From the NCBI GenBank assembly GCA_001051155.2, contig JYIP02000006.1, positions 4,154,001 through 4,218,000 of the forward strand: a DNA stretch of 64,000 nt, written 5' to 3'. The notes under the pieces were generated by a model. The model saw nothing but the letters and a program-made list of their open reading frames with translations, made no database searches and was not told the DNA's origin. This document shows, piece by piece, positions 22,746-34,453 of the stretch. This stretch comes from Chrysoporthe austroafricana (lineage: Eukaryota > Ascomycota > Sordariomycetes > Diaporthales > Cryphonectriaceae). A program made the translations under genes and the position numbers. Each line of letters starts with the position of its first letter. Position 1 is the first letter of the stretch.

Positions 22746-23574
22746 ATCTCGAGATTAATACACGTGCTTCAAAGATTGGTCTTTGAAAAACGTGTAACAA
22801 TTTGTTGAAATAATAAATATTTAGTTCCCAGGCACGCTGTTGTGCGGGCACTCCTGCACCGAGCATCACTTGTCGGCGGCATGGCTTTCGGCCAAGATAC
22901 ATCTGGACTTGAAATGTCATGCCTTGATATCTTACTTGGTCTGTCTCTACCCAGATACTAGGCATGTTCCAAGACATTGGTCTTTCGGGGCGTGTGTATG
23001 TTTTCCACGACAAGTCTCGCGAGAGTGCTGACGGTACTATAGCCGTACGGGGAAGACCAGGCAAGATAGATGGAAAGGAGTCACCATGTATTCGGTACTG
23101 GTGGTCTCACAATGGGACTGGATTCTGACGGATCTGCGCTGAGCGGGCATGAAGGGCAAGCCTGAACCCCGCCCTTTGTAGCTCGAGGTTCTTCTAGTGC
23201 CCGTAGCTTGCCCGCACACTAACGGACGGTGACCATCGGGACACTGGTCTATAGACAGTCCACCTTGTTTTACTGGCTTTGCCTGTTTCTGCAAGTTCGA
23301 AGACTTTTGACAAGGCACTCTACACATCTCTGTCTCGTTCCTGTCAACGTCTGTTGGGGCTCTGGCTCCGGCTCTTCGAGCCTGCTGCGGCAGTATTAGA
23401 GCTTCGAGTGCGACGTCGACAACCATTACGGTACGTGTTACTTCCCGCAACCCGCCCGGCCCACTTGAAGCATGACGGGTCATTGGGTAGCAGAAGGTGG
23501 AGAGGCTGGCGACGGTGGCAACGACTTCCCTTCTGAAGCAGCCCAGGCAAGCTTAACAGAGTTAACCCGGCCCT
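22746..23574. other. normal-composition island between two A/T-rich blocks
   Basis: 0.8 kb of ordinary base composition. The frames on both strands have no recognisable domain. It may be the unmutated remainder of an inserted segment. Confidence 0.4.
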
Positions 23575-23995
23575 CCCTATAGCTTCTAAGATTCTTTATA
23601 AACAAACCACTTGTGAAATACTACTATAGAAATAATAAAAAGTTTATTTAATAATAATATTTTGCATTCAAATAATTATATTAAATTATTTTTATATTTA
23701 ATTAAATATAAAATATTATTATTAAATAAACTTTTTATTTATAAGCTACAAGTTTATTATAATTACTTTATTAATAAACTTATAAGCTTATTTTATTTTA
23801 TTTTAATAACTGCTTAAATAGCGATTTTTTTTTCTATTTTAAGTTTTTAATTACTTTTATTCTTTTAATAATACCCGGTTAAACTATTATAAACGGATTT
23901 ATTATTAGCTTTAATATTATATATTTTTTGTATTAATATTAATTAATCAAATTAACAAGTTAATTTTTCAACTTTTATTTATGAGTACGCTCTTT
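23575..23995. repeat. A/T-rich block with inverted repeats, RIP-like
   Basis: Second block of nearly pure A/T. It contains a perfect 30-bp inverted repeat (listed separately) and further palindromic pieces around AAGTTTATT at about 23750-23785. It is interpreted as a RIP-mutated repeat or element end. Confidence 0.7.
23634..23739. repeat. 30-bp perfect inverted repeat with a 46-bp spacer
   Basis: Arm 23634-23663 (begins AATAAAAAGTTTATTTAATA) is the exact reverse complement of 23710-23739. In A/T-only sequence a long match is more likely by chance than usual, but 30 perfect positions still suggest a real structure such as terminal repeats of a small element or a hairpin. Confidence 0.75.
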
Positions 23996-24705
23996 ACCCT
24001 TTACGCTCTGCCCTTACAGTCTAAATTTGAAAGACGTTCTCTTTTTCAATTTACGTAACCGTTACTGTGGGCAATGAAGTACGACAACGTCTCAAATAGA
24101 CTTTAACTCTCCCGTGGGTGCTGTGGCAATCGTTCTCCTGGTTGTTTACTAGCCTCTACCGTGATCTATCGGCTTCGGTCGGCAGCTCGACGATTGTTGA
24201 TCCTCAGCGAGGATAGCATGCTACCTTGAGTTTGTGATGGCTTGATAGCGGTGATTTTGTCTCACAAGGTCAAAAAAACTCTTCAACGGTTCAGAGGCAG
24301 CGACGTAAGAAAATACTATCCAAGACATCAGGGACAAAAATATAGCTGAGTACCCAGAAAAGAGCACGTCATTGATTATATGTCGCTCCTATACAAATCT
24401 TCGTGAACGATACTGAGGACCAGTAGCTCGTGAGGGCAAATATATCTACAACTCGTGATCCTTTGTTCTTGTGTACGTCCTTTGTTGTCCAGGCTGCAGG
24501 GCACATCTTGTTCATTAACTCAGCACTGTGATTTAGACCCCATGACCCGCCATAAAACCATTCGTATCATGCTCTATGGCTATTGCTACACTGATATCCG
24601 TCAAGTACGAAACATTTGTGTCCTTCCATGATCTCGAAGTGCATCTCATCCGTCCAAAGACTAGTAGACCAGATCTTGGCCTCTATCAGAATCGGACGCG
24701 TGTAG
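23996..24705. other. intergenic at the 3' end of the orphan nuclear-protein gene
   Basis: Mostly ordinary sequence. The part 24567-24705 may be coding for a C-terminal extension of the neighbouring minus-strand gene in another frame (see findings). Otherwise nothing seen. Confidence 0.45.
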
Positions 24706-25743
24706 TCACCGTTCCGCCCATCCTGTGAAAAGATAATCTGATTCGTCTGGGTCATATATCACTGGTTGGGTTGACGGAATGTGATGTTCCTCATCGATAG
24801 TATGCGCCGACGAAGGGAGTGGTGAAGCTGGGCATAGATTGTGCGGAGAGGCAACGTGTTGAAGCTCGTCGATAGTGGGAGGATGAGCCGGAGGTGTGAG
24901 AAGCGCGGTTTCTGCATCGGTCCGAAAACTACTATCTGGTGACAACTGTGTGACCTGGGTGGGGGTAGGTGGTGTAAGGGCTCTGTCGCAGCCCGTAGTC
25001 TTTTGAATCTTCCTCCTCTTCCTTGGGCGTGCTTCTTGGTGATCTCGCCCAACACTCGTAGAGTCATCAGGGGATAACCTCCTCTTGTGAGAACGCTTGG
25101 ATGGTCCGCTGATGGTATCGGAGACGTGCTTCTTGATGGGCTCGATGGCGACGGGTTCTACAGAGAGGGCCTCATTGGTAGACTGTTGGTGGGAGTTCGG
25201 GGAGGAGTTGTGGGAGGAGTCGGGTTTGACAGGTCCGCGGGTGTTGTGTAAGCCTTTCGGACCACGGCGTTGGGGTTTATCGACTCTGTCCCCGATGCCT
25301 CTGATCTCGCCGGTCGAAGCATCGTATTTGTGGGTATAGTGAGCGAAAAACTGGTTCAACGCATCGAAAGAGAACTCTCGAGAGAATTGCAAGAAGGCAG
25401 TCCATCGGTCAGCAGCAGAATCCTCGTCCGCCGGCGGATTGTCAAGTAGGCTTGGTCTGGAAGCGATCTTGACGGCCACTGATCGCCAACATTTCCGAAG
25501 TTCTAACAGCCGCTGGTCACGCCGTTGCGCAAGTAGTGTATGGAGTTCGGCGGCCGTAGTTGCAGCCTCGCAGAGCTCTCTCACGTCGTGATGAAAGGCG
25601 CGCGGATCGAGAATGGGGATCGAGACAGTATTGTACTGTGTATAGAGCGAACCGAACATGTCGTCAAGAGACATGCGAAATTTCCAACATGGCCAAAACC
25701 ACTCTGGCTTCGAGAAATCGGGGTTTGGACGCGAATGATCCAT
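24706..25743 (-). CDS. lineage-restricted protein of unknown function, nuclear-type
   Basis: Single open frame of 345 codons from ATG 25743. I do not know a function. The N-terminal 140 residues are conserved-looking and helical (MSLDDMFGSLYTQYNTVSIPI..., LLAQRRDQRLLELRKCW), of the type found in multi-copy orphan families of Sordariomycetes. The rest is disordered, with basic clusters (PSKRSHKRRLSPDD, RPRKRRKIQK) that look like nuclear localisation signals and several Pro/Ser/Thr-Pro sites. It is divergent from the kinase gene, with 295 bp to the kinase ATG at 26039, so the two could share a promoter. The frame ends with a stop at 24706. A neighbouring frame (24567-24755) continues with protein-like sequence, which may indicate a frameshift. 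Confidence 0.7.
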   Translation of the reverse strand: MDHSRPNPDFSKPEWFWPCWKFRMSLDDMFGSLYTQYNTVSIPILDPRAFHHDVRELCEAATTAAELHTLLAQRRDQRLLELRKCWRSVAVKIASRPSLLDNPPADEDSAADRWTAFLQFSREFSFDALNQFFAHYTHKYDASTGEIRGIGDRVDKPQRRGPKGLHNTRGPVKPDSSHNSSPNSHQQSTNEALSVEPVAIEPIKKHVSDTISGPSKRSHKRRLSPDDSTSVGRDHQEARPRKRRKIQKTTGCDRALTPPTPTQVTQLSPDSSFRTDAETALLTPPAHPPTIDELQHVASPHNLCPASPLPSSAHTIDEEHHIPSTQPVIYDPDESDYLFTGWAER

Positions 25744-26038
25744 ATTTGTTGATGTTGGGAGATGATGGTAATTGCAGTGTGTCTAGTGTAGAAGGAAGAA
25801 GGTTAAGGAGTAGGATGCTAGGAAACAGAAGCCCTGCCCAGGTCAACCAAGTCCCGGAGAAGTATTGGAGGAGACTGTACACTCAGAGTCCGCTGCACAG
25901 CAGCATACAGTGGGCCCCTCGGTCCAGCACCCATTGCCAGTGGATATGTTTAAGCTTTAATTATTGATATAATGCCTAATGTCCCCTTACTCCTCCCAGA
26001 TCTGCCCAGTAGATATTACCACCGGACATAGTCAAATC

Positions 26039-27696
26039 ATGGCTTCCTCAACGGCAACGACTGACAGCACGCAGGCGATCTCTGATGTCAGCCAACTTGA
26101 GGTAGACCTACAGGAGATCACCGCATCATTCCTCGACCCAGACCTTCCTTCTCCAACAACAAATCTACAATTCACTCGTATTTTCCTCAGACCTTTTGAG
26201 AATAAATATCATCTACGGGCTTCATCCATTCCAAACGGCGAGACAGTCCGGAGACTTCCAGCGGACATACTAGCCATCACTCAGACAAGACGATCCATTG
26301 CTTACGAGATCACATACCCAGGAGTAGCCGATGCTGACCCTATTGATCTTCGTGTATACTTCGATCCCACTTGCGATGATCTGACTCTATACAACCAATC
26401 ACGAGAATATCTCTGCCACATCCAGCGTGGGAAGAGCGAGTCACCAACTTCAGCCTTACTGCCTGGGCGCTCCCACATCGTCGAGCCAGGAGTATGGACG
26501 CTGCTCAGCTCTGCGCATACGCCAGTTTTCGAATTCCAAGTCCAACCACGCAACTTCAGTCTCGAAGCAGAACCGAAAGCCCCAGCCACTGCCGGTGCAA
26601 AGCGGGCCCTGGCGGATTCTCAGAGCGTGGAGCTGCTGTCGACAACGAAAAAGCAACGAGCGGCGACAATAATACTGGAAACATACCAGACCGTGTCAGG
26701 ACCGCCACAGCATCCACTGCTTGGGCTTCAAGATGGCCAGACGGCATACCTTGTCGGCCACAGCACGGAAGACACCTACTCGCTGACTCGTCAGAAGCAT
26801 ATCGTAACTACAGCCTCTGCCAGTCTCTACACGGCCAAGTATTCCAAGCTCCCAGGCCAACTGGTGGTGGTAAAAGCTCTGAAGAACCGTTACAACATTG
26901 AGGCTCGCGAGGCTGCCACGACATGGCTCCGCGAGTACACTGTACACTCGGGAATTGGCCACCATGTAACTGATGCCGAACACAGTTGGCTTCTCTATCA
27001 CGTGCTGACCTTGGTCAACAGCCATCTATTGTGCGCTTCCATGCGGCCGATGCGCGATTTCTCACCATATACATTGAGCATATTGACGCCCAAGCACTTG
27101 ATCGGCAACCGTGGTGTGATCCGTCTTACATGTGCACCTTTGATCAGGACGCTGCTCGACGCGTGTTGCTAGATATGGCGGACGCTCTCCGCTGGATCCA
27201 CGATTCGGGATTTGTCCACAATGACATCAAGCCTGCCAACATCCTCTACAACCCGAGAAAGGGAGCTGTACTAATTGACTTCGGCCTTGGTGCACGAGCT
27301 TCAGGACCAGTGCACAATGGCGGCAGTCCATGGTATTTACCGCCTGAGTACCCGACAGTCATGGCTCGAGGCAGACCCGCGGACTTATTTGCTCTTGGGG
27401 TGACGATGGTGTGGGTGCTGCGAAAATGTTCGATCCCGGACAGGGAAAACACGTGGCCCATTGCCGATATCCACAACGCCAGAGGTCCCGGATCTACGCA
27501 GAAGCGAAATCACGCAAGAAAGGCAATGGGGAAGTGGCTTGGAAAGGTTGCGGAACTTCGTGACACACTTTCTCTTGTAGAGCTAGGGATTGAGCGCGTG
27601 GTATACCACATGCTTTTGGAGGAGGCTGAAGATAGATGGTCGGCAGGAGTCGTCGTTCGCGAGGTTGCTCTCTTGGGTAGTTCGATCACTGGGTGA
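26039..27696 (+). CDS. protein kinase with a putative degenerate FHA-like N-terminal domain
   Basis: Two exons, 26039-26965 and 27022-27696 (56-nt intron, GTAACT donor, CTGAC branch, CAACAG acceptor), 533 residues. An earlier in-frame ATG at 25979 would add 20; 26039 has the better context (ATCATGG). Residues about 30-190 read like a divergent FHA-like beta-sandwich (RSIAYEITYPG..., LTLYNQSREYLCHI). The kinase domain covers about 255-520: Lys279 in VVVKALK, the catalytic loop HNDIKPAN with Asp377 (HND in place of HRD), the DFG motif IDFGLG with Asp395, and LPPEY as the APE element. The catalytic residues are all there, so activity is plausible. The ordinary kinase subfamily cannot be named. 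It stands head to head with the orphan nuclear-protein gene beside RIP-like DNA, which suggests an accessory, mobile or rapidly evolving pair. Confidence 0.82.
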
Positions 27697-30600
27697 ATTC
27701 ACTGTCACTTACCTTGAACTTGGTTTTGCTTTGCCGAAAGAAGAAAATAAAAATGGCATCTTCGTCACCTCCAGGTATGTGATGCGGCATTATGAGGGTA
27801 GAGCTGTGCTACGGTGTTGTGGAGATGTCGCGCTTCGTTTAGGGCGGTGGTGCCACGCCCAGTGACACTGAGGAATAATATATTTTCCAGTCATCTTAGC
27901 AGCAATATTTGTTTTCGACCCTACGAAATTCCCAGCATACAGAACATTGGCGGTCCAAGCCATGGGTAAAGAGCAAGCCTCTCCTATAGCTGAAAGAAGA
28001 AATTGCTATTTTAATCAACTTTCGAACTGGTCGTCGACTTTGCTGTTGAACATAGACGCTGGCAATCCCCGATCCAGACGACGGACCAGATAATCTGCCT
28101 GAACAGAGTAAATTGGGCTGGGCCGCCCATGGCCGATCAAGGGAGAAGGGCCGTGGGGACAGGAAAACGATCAGCTCCTGATACTTTGGCGCCCCTCAGA
28201 AGATTTGCTGGCCGTGCTAGACAGCCTGCCATTCAGATGGACACCTGCAAGGTAGCTTGCATGATGCGCCAATAGCGCCATGGACTCCGGCGGCTTCTTG
28301 TCCTAGGAACGTTAACCGTATTGCTTGTCGACAGCTGGATCCCGCGTTAGTCGTCAACCAGCCTTCGCGAATCGAAAACCGTGACACTCCTGTCGCAGCA
28401 GAAGATCATTGCAAATTCCATTGCAAGGTCCATCATTTGCGAGCCTGAACTCTATGTTGTTAGACACAGGGGAAGAAAAGATGATTGAGATGCTGCAACA
28501 GCTGCCGGTGCGCCTCTTCGAGACCAATAACAAGAGCATCACACGTCTCCTTCAAGGTCTACCGGAATGGCAATGGGAGTTTCCCATAGAGAAGGGATCT
28601 TCAATAAGTTCAACCCAGTGGAAGAAAATTAAATCACACTTGAGTTACCTTCCATACGTGTCCATCGTTGCTGACAATCCGCAGACGAACCGCAGACGAA
28701 TCCCCAGCATAGACCTCTAGACGAAGCCTACGATCAAAGCCCAACTGCGCGATTAAAGAACCTTCCATTCTCCTCAACAAGCCCTTTCAATTGCGCAACT
28801 ACGGACCAGTGGAATCAGGGACCATCGAACCTGATGGGATCTCCTTTCTCTTCTATACAAGTGTTAAGACTTGTGCCTGGACCCCCGGAAGTCGAGGCAC
28901 ATACTGTCGGATCATTCAATTCCCATCAAAATATTTTTCAGCTGTTCCACATCGAATACCTTCCTCCGGTCGCTCTGTTTCGAGCCAATCTGCTGCTCTT
29001 CAAAGAAGTCAAGGCCCAAGGCAGCTGGATACAGAGAGCACAACTTGAGCAATTTAGCGGCTGTCTGTCAGCCTCGTTACGTTGTTACCATGAAGATTAA
29101 TAGGTTGAGATCTAGTGTTCTCGCCTTAGATCTCTCAATGAATCCTACAAGAGTGCAGAATCACACGGATTTGAAGGCGCCGGTATATGTGCTCTAGGGG
29201 CGAGCAACCCTGTCAGAGCTCTGTGACAGCCTCCGGGCTATGACCAGAGTCCTACTGAGCCAGGGCTGCCATTTTCTATTCTACTTCCAGAGAAATCATT
29301 CGTTCTTCTTTCATCGCAGACCCTATTGTCCGCTTGGCGTGGGCTTCTTTGCGTGACTGCAATACCGGACGGGCGCCTGCCGCACCTAGATGTAGACCGT
29401 TTCGTGTCATTTATTCTATCCTAAGAGCTTGCTTCCTTCAAGACCCCCTAGTTGCATTCGTCTTTGGCTGACAGAGTTGTTGATCTGCAAGACGGGAGAA
29501 CAGGCATCCTTTTGGTCCTATCTTCTTCGTGTCTTAGCAGACTGCTCTCTTTTCCCTTGGTGGATGACCCGATGTCTGCGTCAATACGCCTGTATGGACT
29601 CCATTGCCCTCTTCCAATTTATCTCGAAGCCCTTACCAGACAGAGTGGTTGGGGCTGCACAGGAGCATCTTGGCATCATTACCCAACGATGTGTAATAAA
29701 TACCTTGAACTTTTCCCCAAGGTATCTACAACACATCCTGTACCCGTGATTGTCGTGGAAGCCTTATTTCTGAGTACTCAGTCGTACTACACTATACCTC
29801 GGACACGGTTATCCTTACTCCCTCGATCCTGTTGGCTGGCTCTTGGTCTGCCTGCCTCTGTAGGATTTCCATAACGTCTCAGGAATGGGAAGATGGAATC
29901 CTGCATGAGCTGAATTTGTCAAAATATGAACTGTGACCCCTAATATGGTGTCACGATTTGGCTCCTTAGGATTACTACCCACTCATCTTCATCGGTATAT
30001 TTCATGGATCGTTGCATGACACCTGCGGTTTGACTCTCATTGGACTCGGGGCATTCTCATATCTTCCATTTCATGCAGCATACACAGCAGATTTCAGCAT
30101 CACAGAGACCACGGATTGGTTATCATGAATGAATTGAACCAGAACAGAAAGTATGGCCGGCATGCCGTGTAATGCGAATGCTGGGCTCATTTTCACTCTT
30201 GATTGTCTGCGACTCGCTTTAGAAGCCCTGTTGCAAAAGTCTACTTCGTTTCCTATTCTGAGTAGGCTTCAAAATTGTTCTGGACCCTTTGATGCGTCGT
30301 GCGCACGGCTCGTCCGTGCTAATCTGATGTCTTCGATGCAATTTGTCCATTGATTAGTTAGGACTCGACACTTCCCATTTCGGAATGGGCGCGCATTGTT
30401 ATTTTGCATGTGCATGCATTGGCTGCTCTGCTGCAATTCGTAGTGGCTTTGGAACTGTTAAGAAGGCCTAGAGTTGTTCAGACACTGTCGCAGCATGCTC
30501 TTCATAACTGCTCTCCATTCTACTATTGTCAGAAGGTTCGGCCGCAAGGCCGTAAGCCGAGCTTTTCTCTCTGTGATCGTGGCTAGGATGACTCAGCATG

Positions 30601-32732
30601 GTTGTGAGTCGGTTCGCCCTCTTCTTTGACCTCTTGTATCACGTTGCTCGCAGTCTCATTTCTAAAGAAGAGATAGGCTATCATGACTTTAGCCGTTACG
30701 CAAGTCAGCTGTGCATCAAGTTGATGCCCGCTAGGTGCTGGTGGCTGATGTCCGGTACTTCCCCGTCTAGCAGCCTCATGCTCCCTCACATAGTTCTTCA
30801 GGTCACCTTATTCACAAAGCTCCATGGCCACGCGCAGCCACTGGGTGCTTTCGAACTAACTATAGAATTACACAAAGAATTCGGCGTATTGATATCGGGG
30901 CACCAATTAGTCATCTCCCTGCAACATAGTGCTTCTTGAAGTCTCTTGTCAATGTCACATACGTTTGAACAGAATAGAACGTAGCCACTGCTTCGAGCTC
31001 ACGTGACCAACCTCGACGTCGCAATGAGGCGTGGATGTATTTGACAGCGCTTAGTTGAGGGCCATCATCAATATCTGGACCGCCACCAAGTTTCCGCTCA
31101 AGCCAGACCTTTCCAAATACACCATGGCCTATTCTTGCTCCTGTTATCGATGTCTAATGCTTTTGTGACTGTCTACCGGTACTGAATAATATGTGGATGG
31201 TTCTGTTGTTCCCGAACACAGCCTCCAACCCCAGGTGCAACACAAGTTGAGGCAAGTCACTGGTATCCGCCATTTGCTAACTGGTGGTGAGCTTTGACCT
31301 CGAAGTCACAGTGTTAGATGGAATCTGGGCTCGTTCTTGGATTGTTGCTGGGCAACCTAACTATGCGCTGGCAGACGCCAGACACATGGAAACAAGATGA
31401 AGGAAGTTAACAGCCCCTCTTCAGCCAGGTCTAGTAGGAGGGAAATACCCATACCCGCCACCTTCTACGGTTGATGGCGATTACGGGACATTCGTGTAGG
31501 TTTCATGCAGCAAGACCTTTAGAGCAAAGGAAGCGTGCGTGATGGGAAACCAACATTGACCATGCAAGCTTTCAGAATTACGCGTCAAGGGAGCAATGGA
31601 TGGACGACGATTAGACGTACTAGTAAACCGTTTCCATGAATTTCTAATTTATCATTTGAGGGCTGCTCTGGTTTCGTTGTGTATTGGCGTCCGCTGAGTG
31701 TGCTCAGATCCGTCTAGTGAAGTAGCGGTTATCCTGGATAAAAGTGACAACCACACCGTCAACATGGCTGCTGTGCTAGCTCTAGCGATGATATCTACTG
31801 CCAATTGTCTAAATCTCGTAATCCTTGTCCGAACTGGGTCTCAAGGCCTCCCGTCGACCTTAAAGTATCAGGTATGGAAAGCAGCTGAAGAAAGTATATA
31901 GCACCCCCAGTAATGTAAAACGAGATCGTCGAACGAATTGTCCTCCTGCACAATGAACTCTTCAGGTTTGAACTCCAGATCGACTTTTCCAACTCATCAG
32001 ACACCTGATGGACGGACCAGTAGCATCAAGAACTATATAATAGAAGCCTGAATCTGTTCAGGAGTAAGCTTGATATCGTCAAATCAATAATTTTAGACAA
32101 AAAGATCTCGCTGAATCGGTAGTCCCGTGTACTTCTGGAAGAACGGCGGGTGTGAAGAGACAATCAAAGGCCTCCAGGACTAGCAGTATACAACAAATCA
32201 AACTTAGTTTCTGTTCATGGCCATTGTCGACCAGGCTATGAATGCGGCATTAGCTACCGAAAGCTCCAGTACCTTGACCCTGTGATCCTGCACTTCAATG
32301 ATTCTGTCATTGTTGAAACTCAACATGTCTAGAAACGATGGCATCAAATTAATATTAACTTTCGGGGTGATTGAGAGAACGGGAAAAGCCTAAATACTCT
32401 TCTCAGTGAGATCAGCCATCTTCAATCTTCACATGGTACTCCAAGGCCCTGAATCGCACCTTGAAGGAGTACAGCCTCATGGACTCCGATTTTGGGGTGC
32501 TCAGGCGCCCCCCCCCCAATCGCTGCACTAGAGTTGTGTTAGGGAGAAGAGCGGCAGGCAAAATTAGGAGAATTGCCTTTGTCTGCCGCCATGACACGTC
32601 AAGGTAATTCGCACACCTTACCAAATCACAAAAGCTCCTACTCAATCACAGCAACATTTCGACACGTTAAGGCCCTCATGTTTTCATCACGACGCGAAAC
32701 CCATTGAAGACAAAGAGCAAAAGAGGAGAATC
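27697..32732. other. gene-poor region, 5.0 kb
   Basis: No gene can be supported. Short plus-strand frames at 28409-28720, 28834-29100, 29452-29874 and 30598-30939 have protein-like stretches (for example LQGLPEWQWEFPIEKGS) but are separated by stops, match no family I recognise and lack convincing splice sites. They may be remains of one or more decayed genes. Moderate A/T bias, no simple repeats. Confidence 0.5.
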
Positions 32733-33959
32733 ATGCGTCCCCCTCTTATTGATATCAACTCGCCATGTATAACAGCAAACAACGGGGTGTCGCCAGCGTC
32801 ACCTGAGAATGGGAATGCCCGTGATGTGGTGCCCCACCATGTCGTTGACGATTGCGATATCGTCGACAACAACCGCGATATAGTGGACAAGGAGTACTCA
32901 GGTGACCTTGAACGTGCTCTCAGAGCCGTTTTTCGTCTCGACTGCGATACTGCCATACCCATTTCCAGCAGCTTCATTACAGACTACCGCTTCTCTCCAG
33001 AGCACTTCGACGCTGCCCAAGACTTTCTGGACGCTCACGAGGAGTGCCGGTATGGATCAACGCTCTATTCATTGACAGTTTCGCTTGGCTAATTCTTGTT
33101 ATTTTTACTGGACAGTTTTGACTACGACGCTGCCGAGCAGCAGCTGACTGTCAAGGTGGATCCTTCCCTGGTTCACGAGCTCTCGCATGTATGGCTCGTT
33201 GATCATTTCGGCCACGCTCGCACCACAACTGCCACCGAGTCGCCTTTCCCTGAGGCCCAACAGTTTCTCAAATCTCTTTACGCAAGCGGCTGTGCGGATT
33301 TCACGCTTCGCAAAGGACTTGTAAAGTCACCCGACAGTTCTTACATCGTTGGCGACCAGCCCAACCACCCTACCCTTGTCATTCTGTCCGCGTATTCTCA
33401 ATCGTGGGATAGAGTACGCAAAGAAGTCCAACAATACCTGTTCAGCACATGGCAGAGTGGTGATGAAGGCCAAGTCCGTATGGTCATCGTCATCCAATTG
33501 CCTTACGAACAGGACAAGGCAATGAGCCCTTCTGGAGAAGTGCGACTGACGATCTGGCGGGCTATTTACGACGAAAACTCGCTTTCTGTAAAGGCAGACA
33601 AATGCTTCGATCAGGTTTGTCTCTTTAATCCATTTCCTTACAATTATCCAAGCAATCGACTGACTAGTTGTCTTTTCTATGTCTTGCGTGATGTCCAAGG
33701 CAACTGCCTCGTTGCTGACACTACAGTTGCTCGGATTACGTGGCGTGATTTTCTTCATCCATGTCTTGCTTTAGAGGAGCAAAGCCTGGCCAACATTCTG
33801 GAGCGTCACCCCATCGACATCCCACTGAAGGAGCTCCTGGACGTTATCGAGCATTCAGAGAAGAGTGAAGCGCGAAAAGCCAGCAACTGCCAGAAACGTG
33901 GAGAGGAGCGGACGGTGAACAAGGCTGTGCCAGGCCTGGATATTGACACAGCACTCTGA
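32733..33959 (+). CDS. orphan protein of unknown function
   Basis: Two exons, 32733-33049 and 33116-33959 (66-nt intron, donor GTATGG, acceptor GGACAG), 386 residues. I do not recognise a characterised family. The N-terminus is acidic and disordered. From residue 60 onward the sequence has the look of a globular alpha/beta protein (LTVKVDPSLVHELSHVWLVDHFG, HPTLVILSAYSQSWDRVRKEVQQYLFST, VRMVIVIQLPYEQ, EVRLTIWRAIYDE), then HPIDIPLKELLDVIEHSEKSEAR near the end. Proteins with the phrase pattern 'LTIWR..YD' and a final 'ISIPL..L' occur as orphans in many Pezizomycotina genomes. The segment at about 33616-33715 is hydrophobic and intron-like, but no in-phase acceptor exists and the frame stays open. 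Location in the accessory region is consistent with a lineage-specific gene. Confidence 0.65.
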
Positions 33960-34453
33960 GACTTGCGAATCGCATTACGATCCAGGGTACAGGCAGGAGA
34001 GCGACAGGCATAGCAATGGCCAGGACAAGAGCAAAAACAAGAGAACCAGGTTGAGATTCTGATTCTGGAATTCTCGGGCAAGGATGTCCCCTAGACTCTT
34101 CTATCCTTCCCACAGGATCTTTAGGGCGAAGGCCTAGTTATGCAAAGAGTTACTACGACAATACGGGTGAGACTTTAGTGCGGTCTTTCTGACGACGTAG
34201 CTGAGAAATGTTCACGGGTGGCGCGGCACCGCAACTCCTTGGCGGCCTTGTTGAAGTAAGCAAAAACTGGTGCAGAGATGAGCACTCTGCAGCAATGTTA
34301 CTTTCCGTAGGCCACTGTCGCCAAAGAGGACACTGGGCAGGTTGCAAGCAGGCTGCAGCATAATCAGCCAGAGACGTCAACTTGTTTACCAGTGAAGGTT
34401 TTGCTTTGCTCGGCTCGAAACCAGACCCATGAATCCCACTGGTTCTCAAAGCA
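33960..34453. other. intergenic or lost 5' part of the HeLo-kinase relic
   Basis: No intact frame. If the relic to the right was once a full gene, this stretch should have encoded its HeLo domain and kinase N-lobe, but I find no trace of them. Confidence 0.4.

Noticed and set aside
33616..33715. Second intron in the orphan 386-residue gene (GTTTGT donor)
   Set aside because: No acceptor restores the frame that carries the conserved-looking C-terminus, and the unspliced frame is open.
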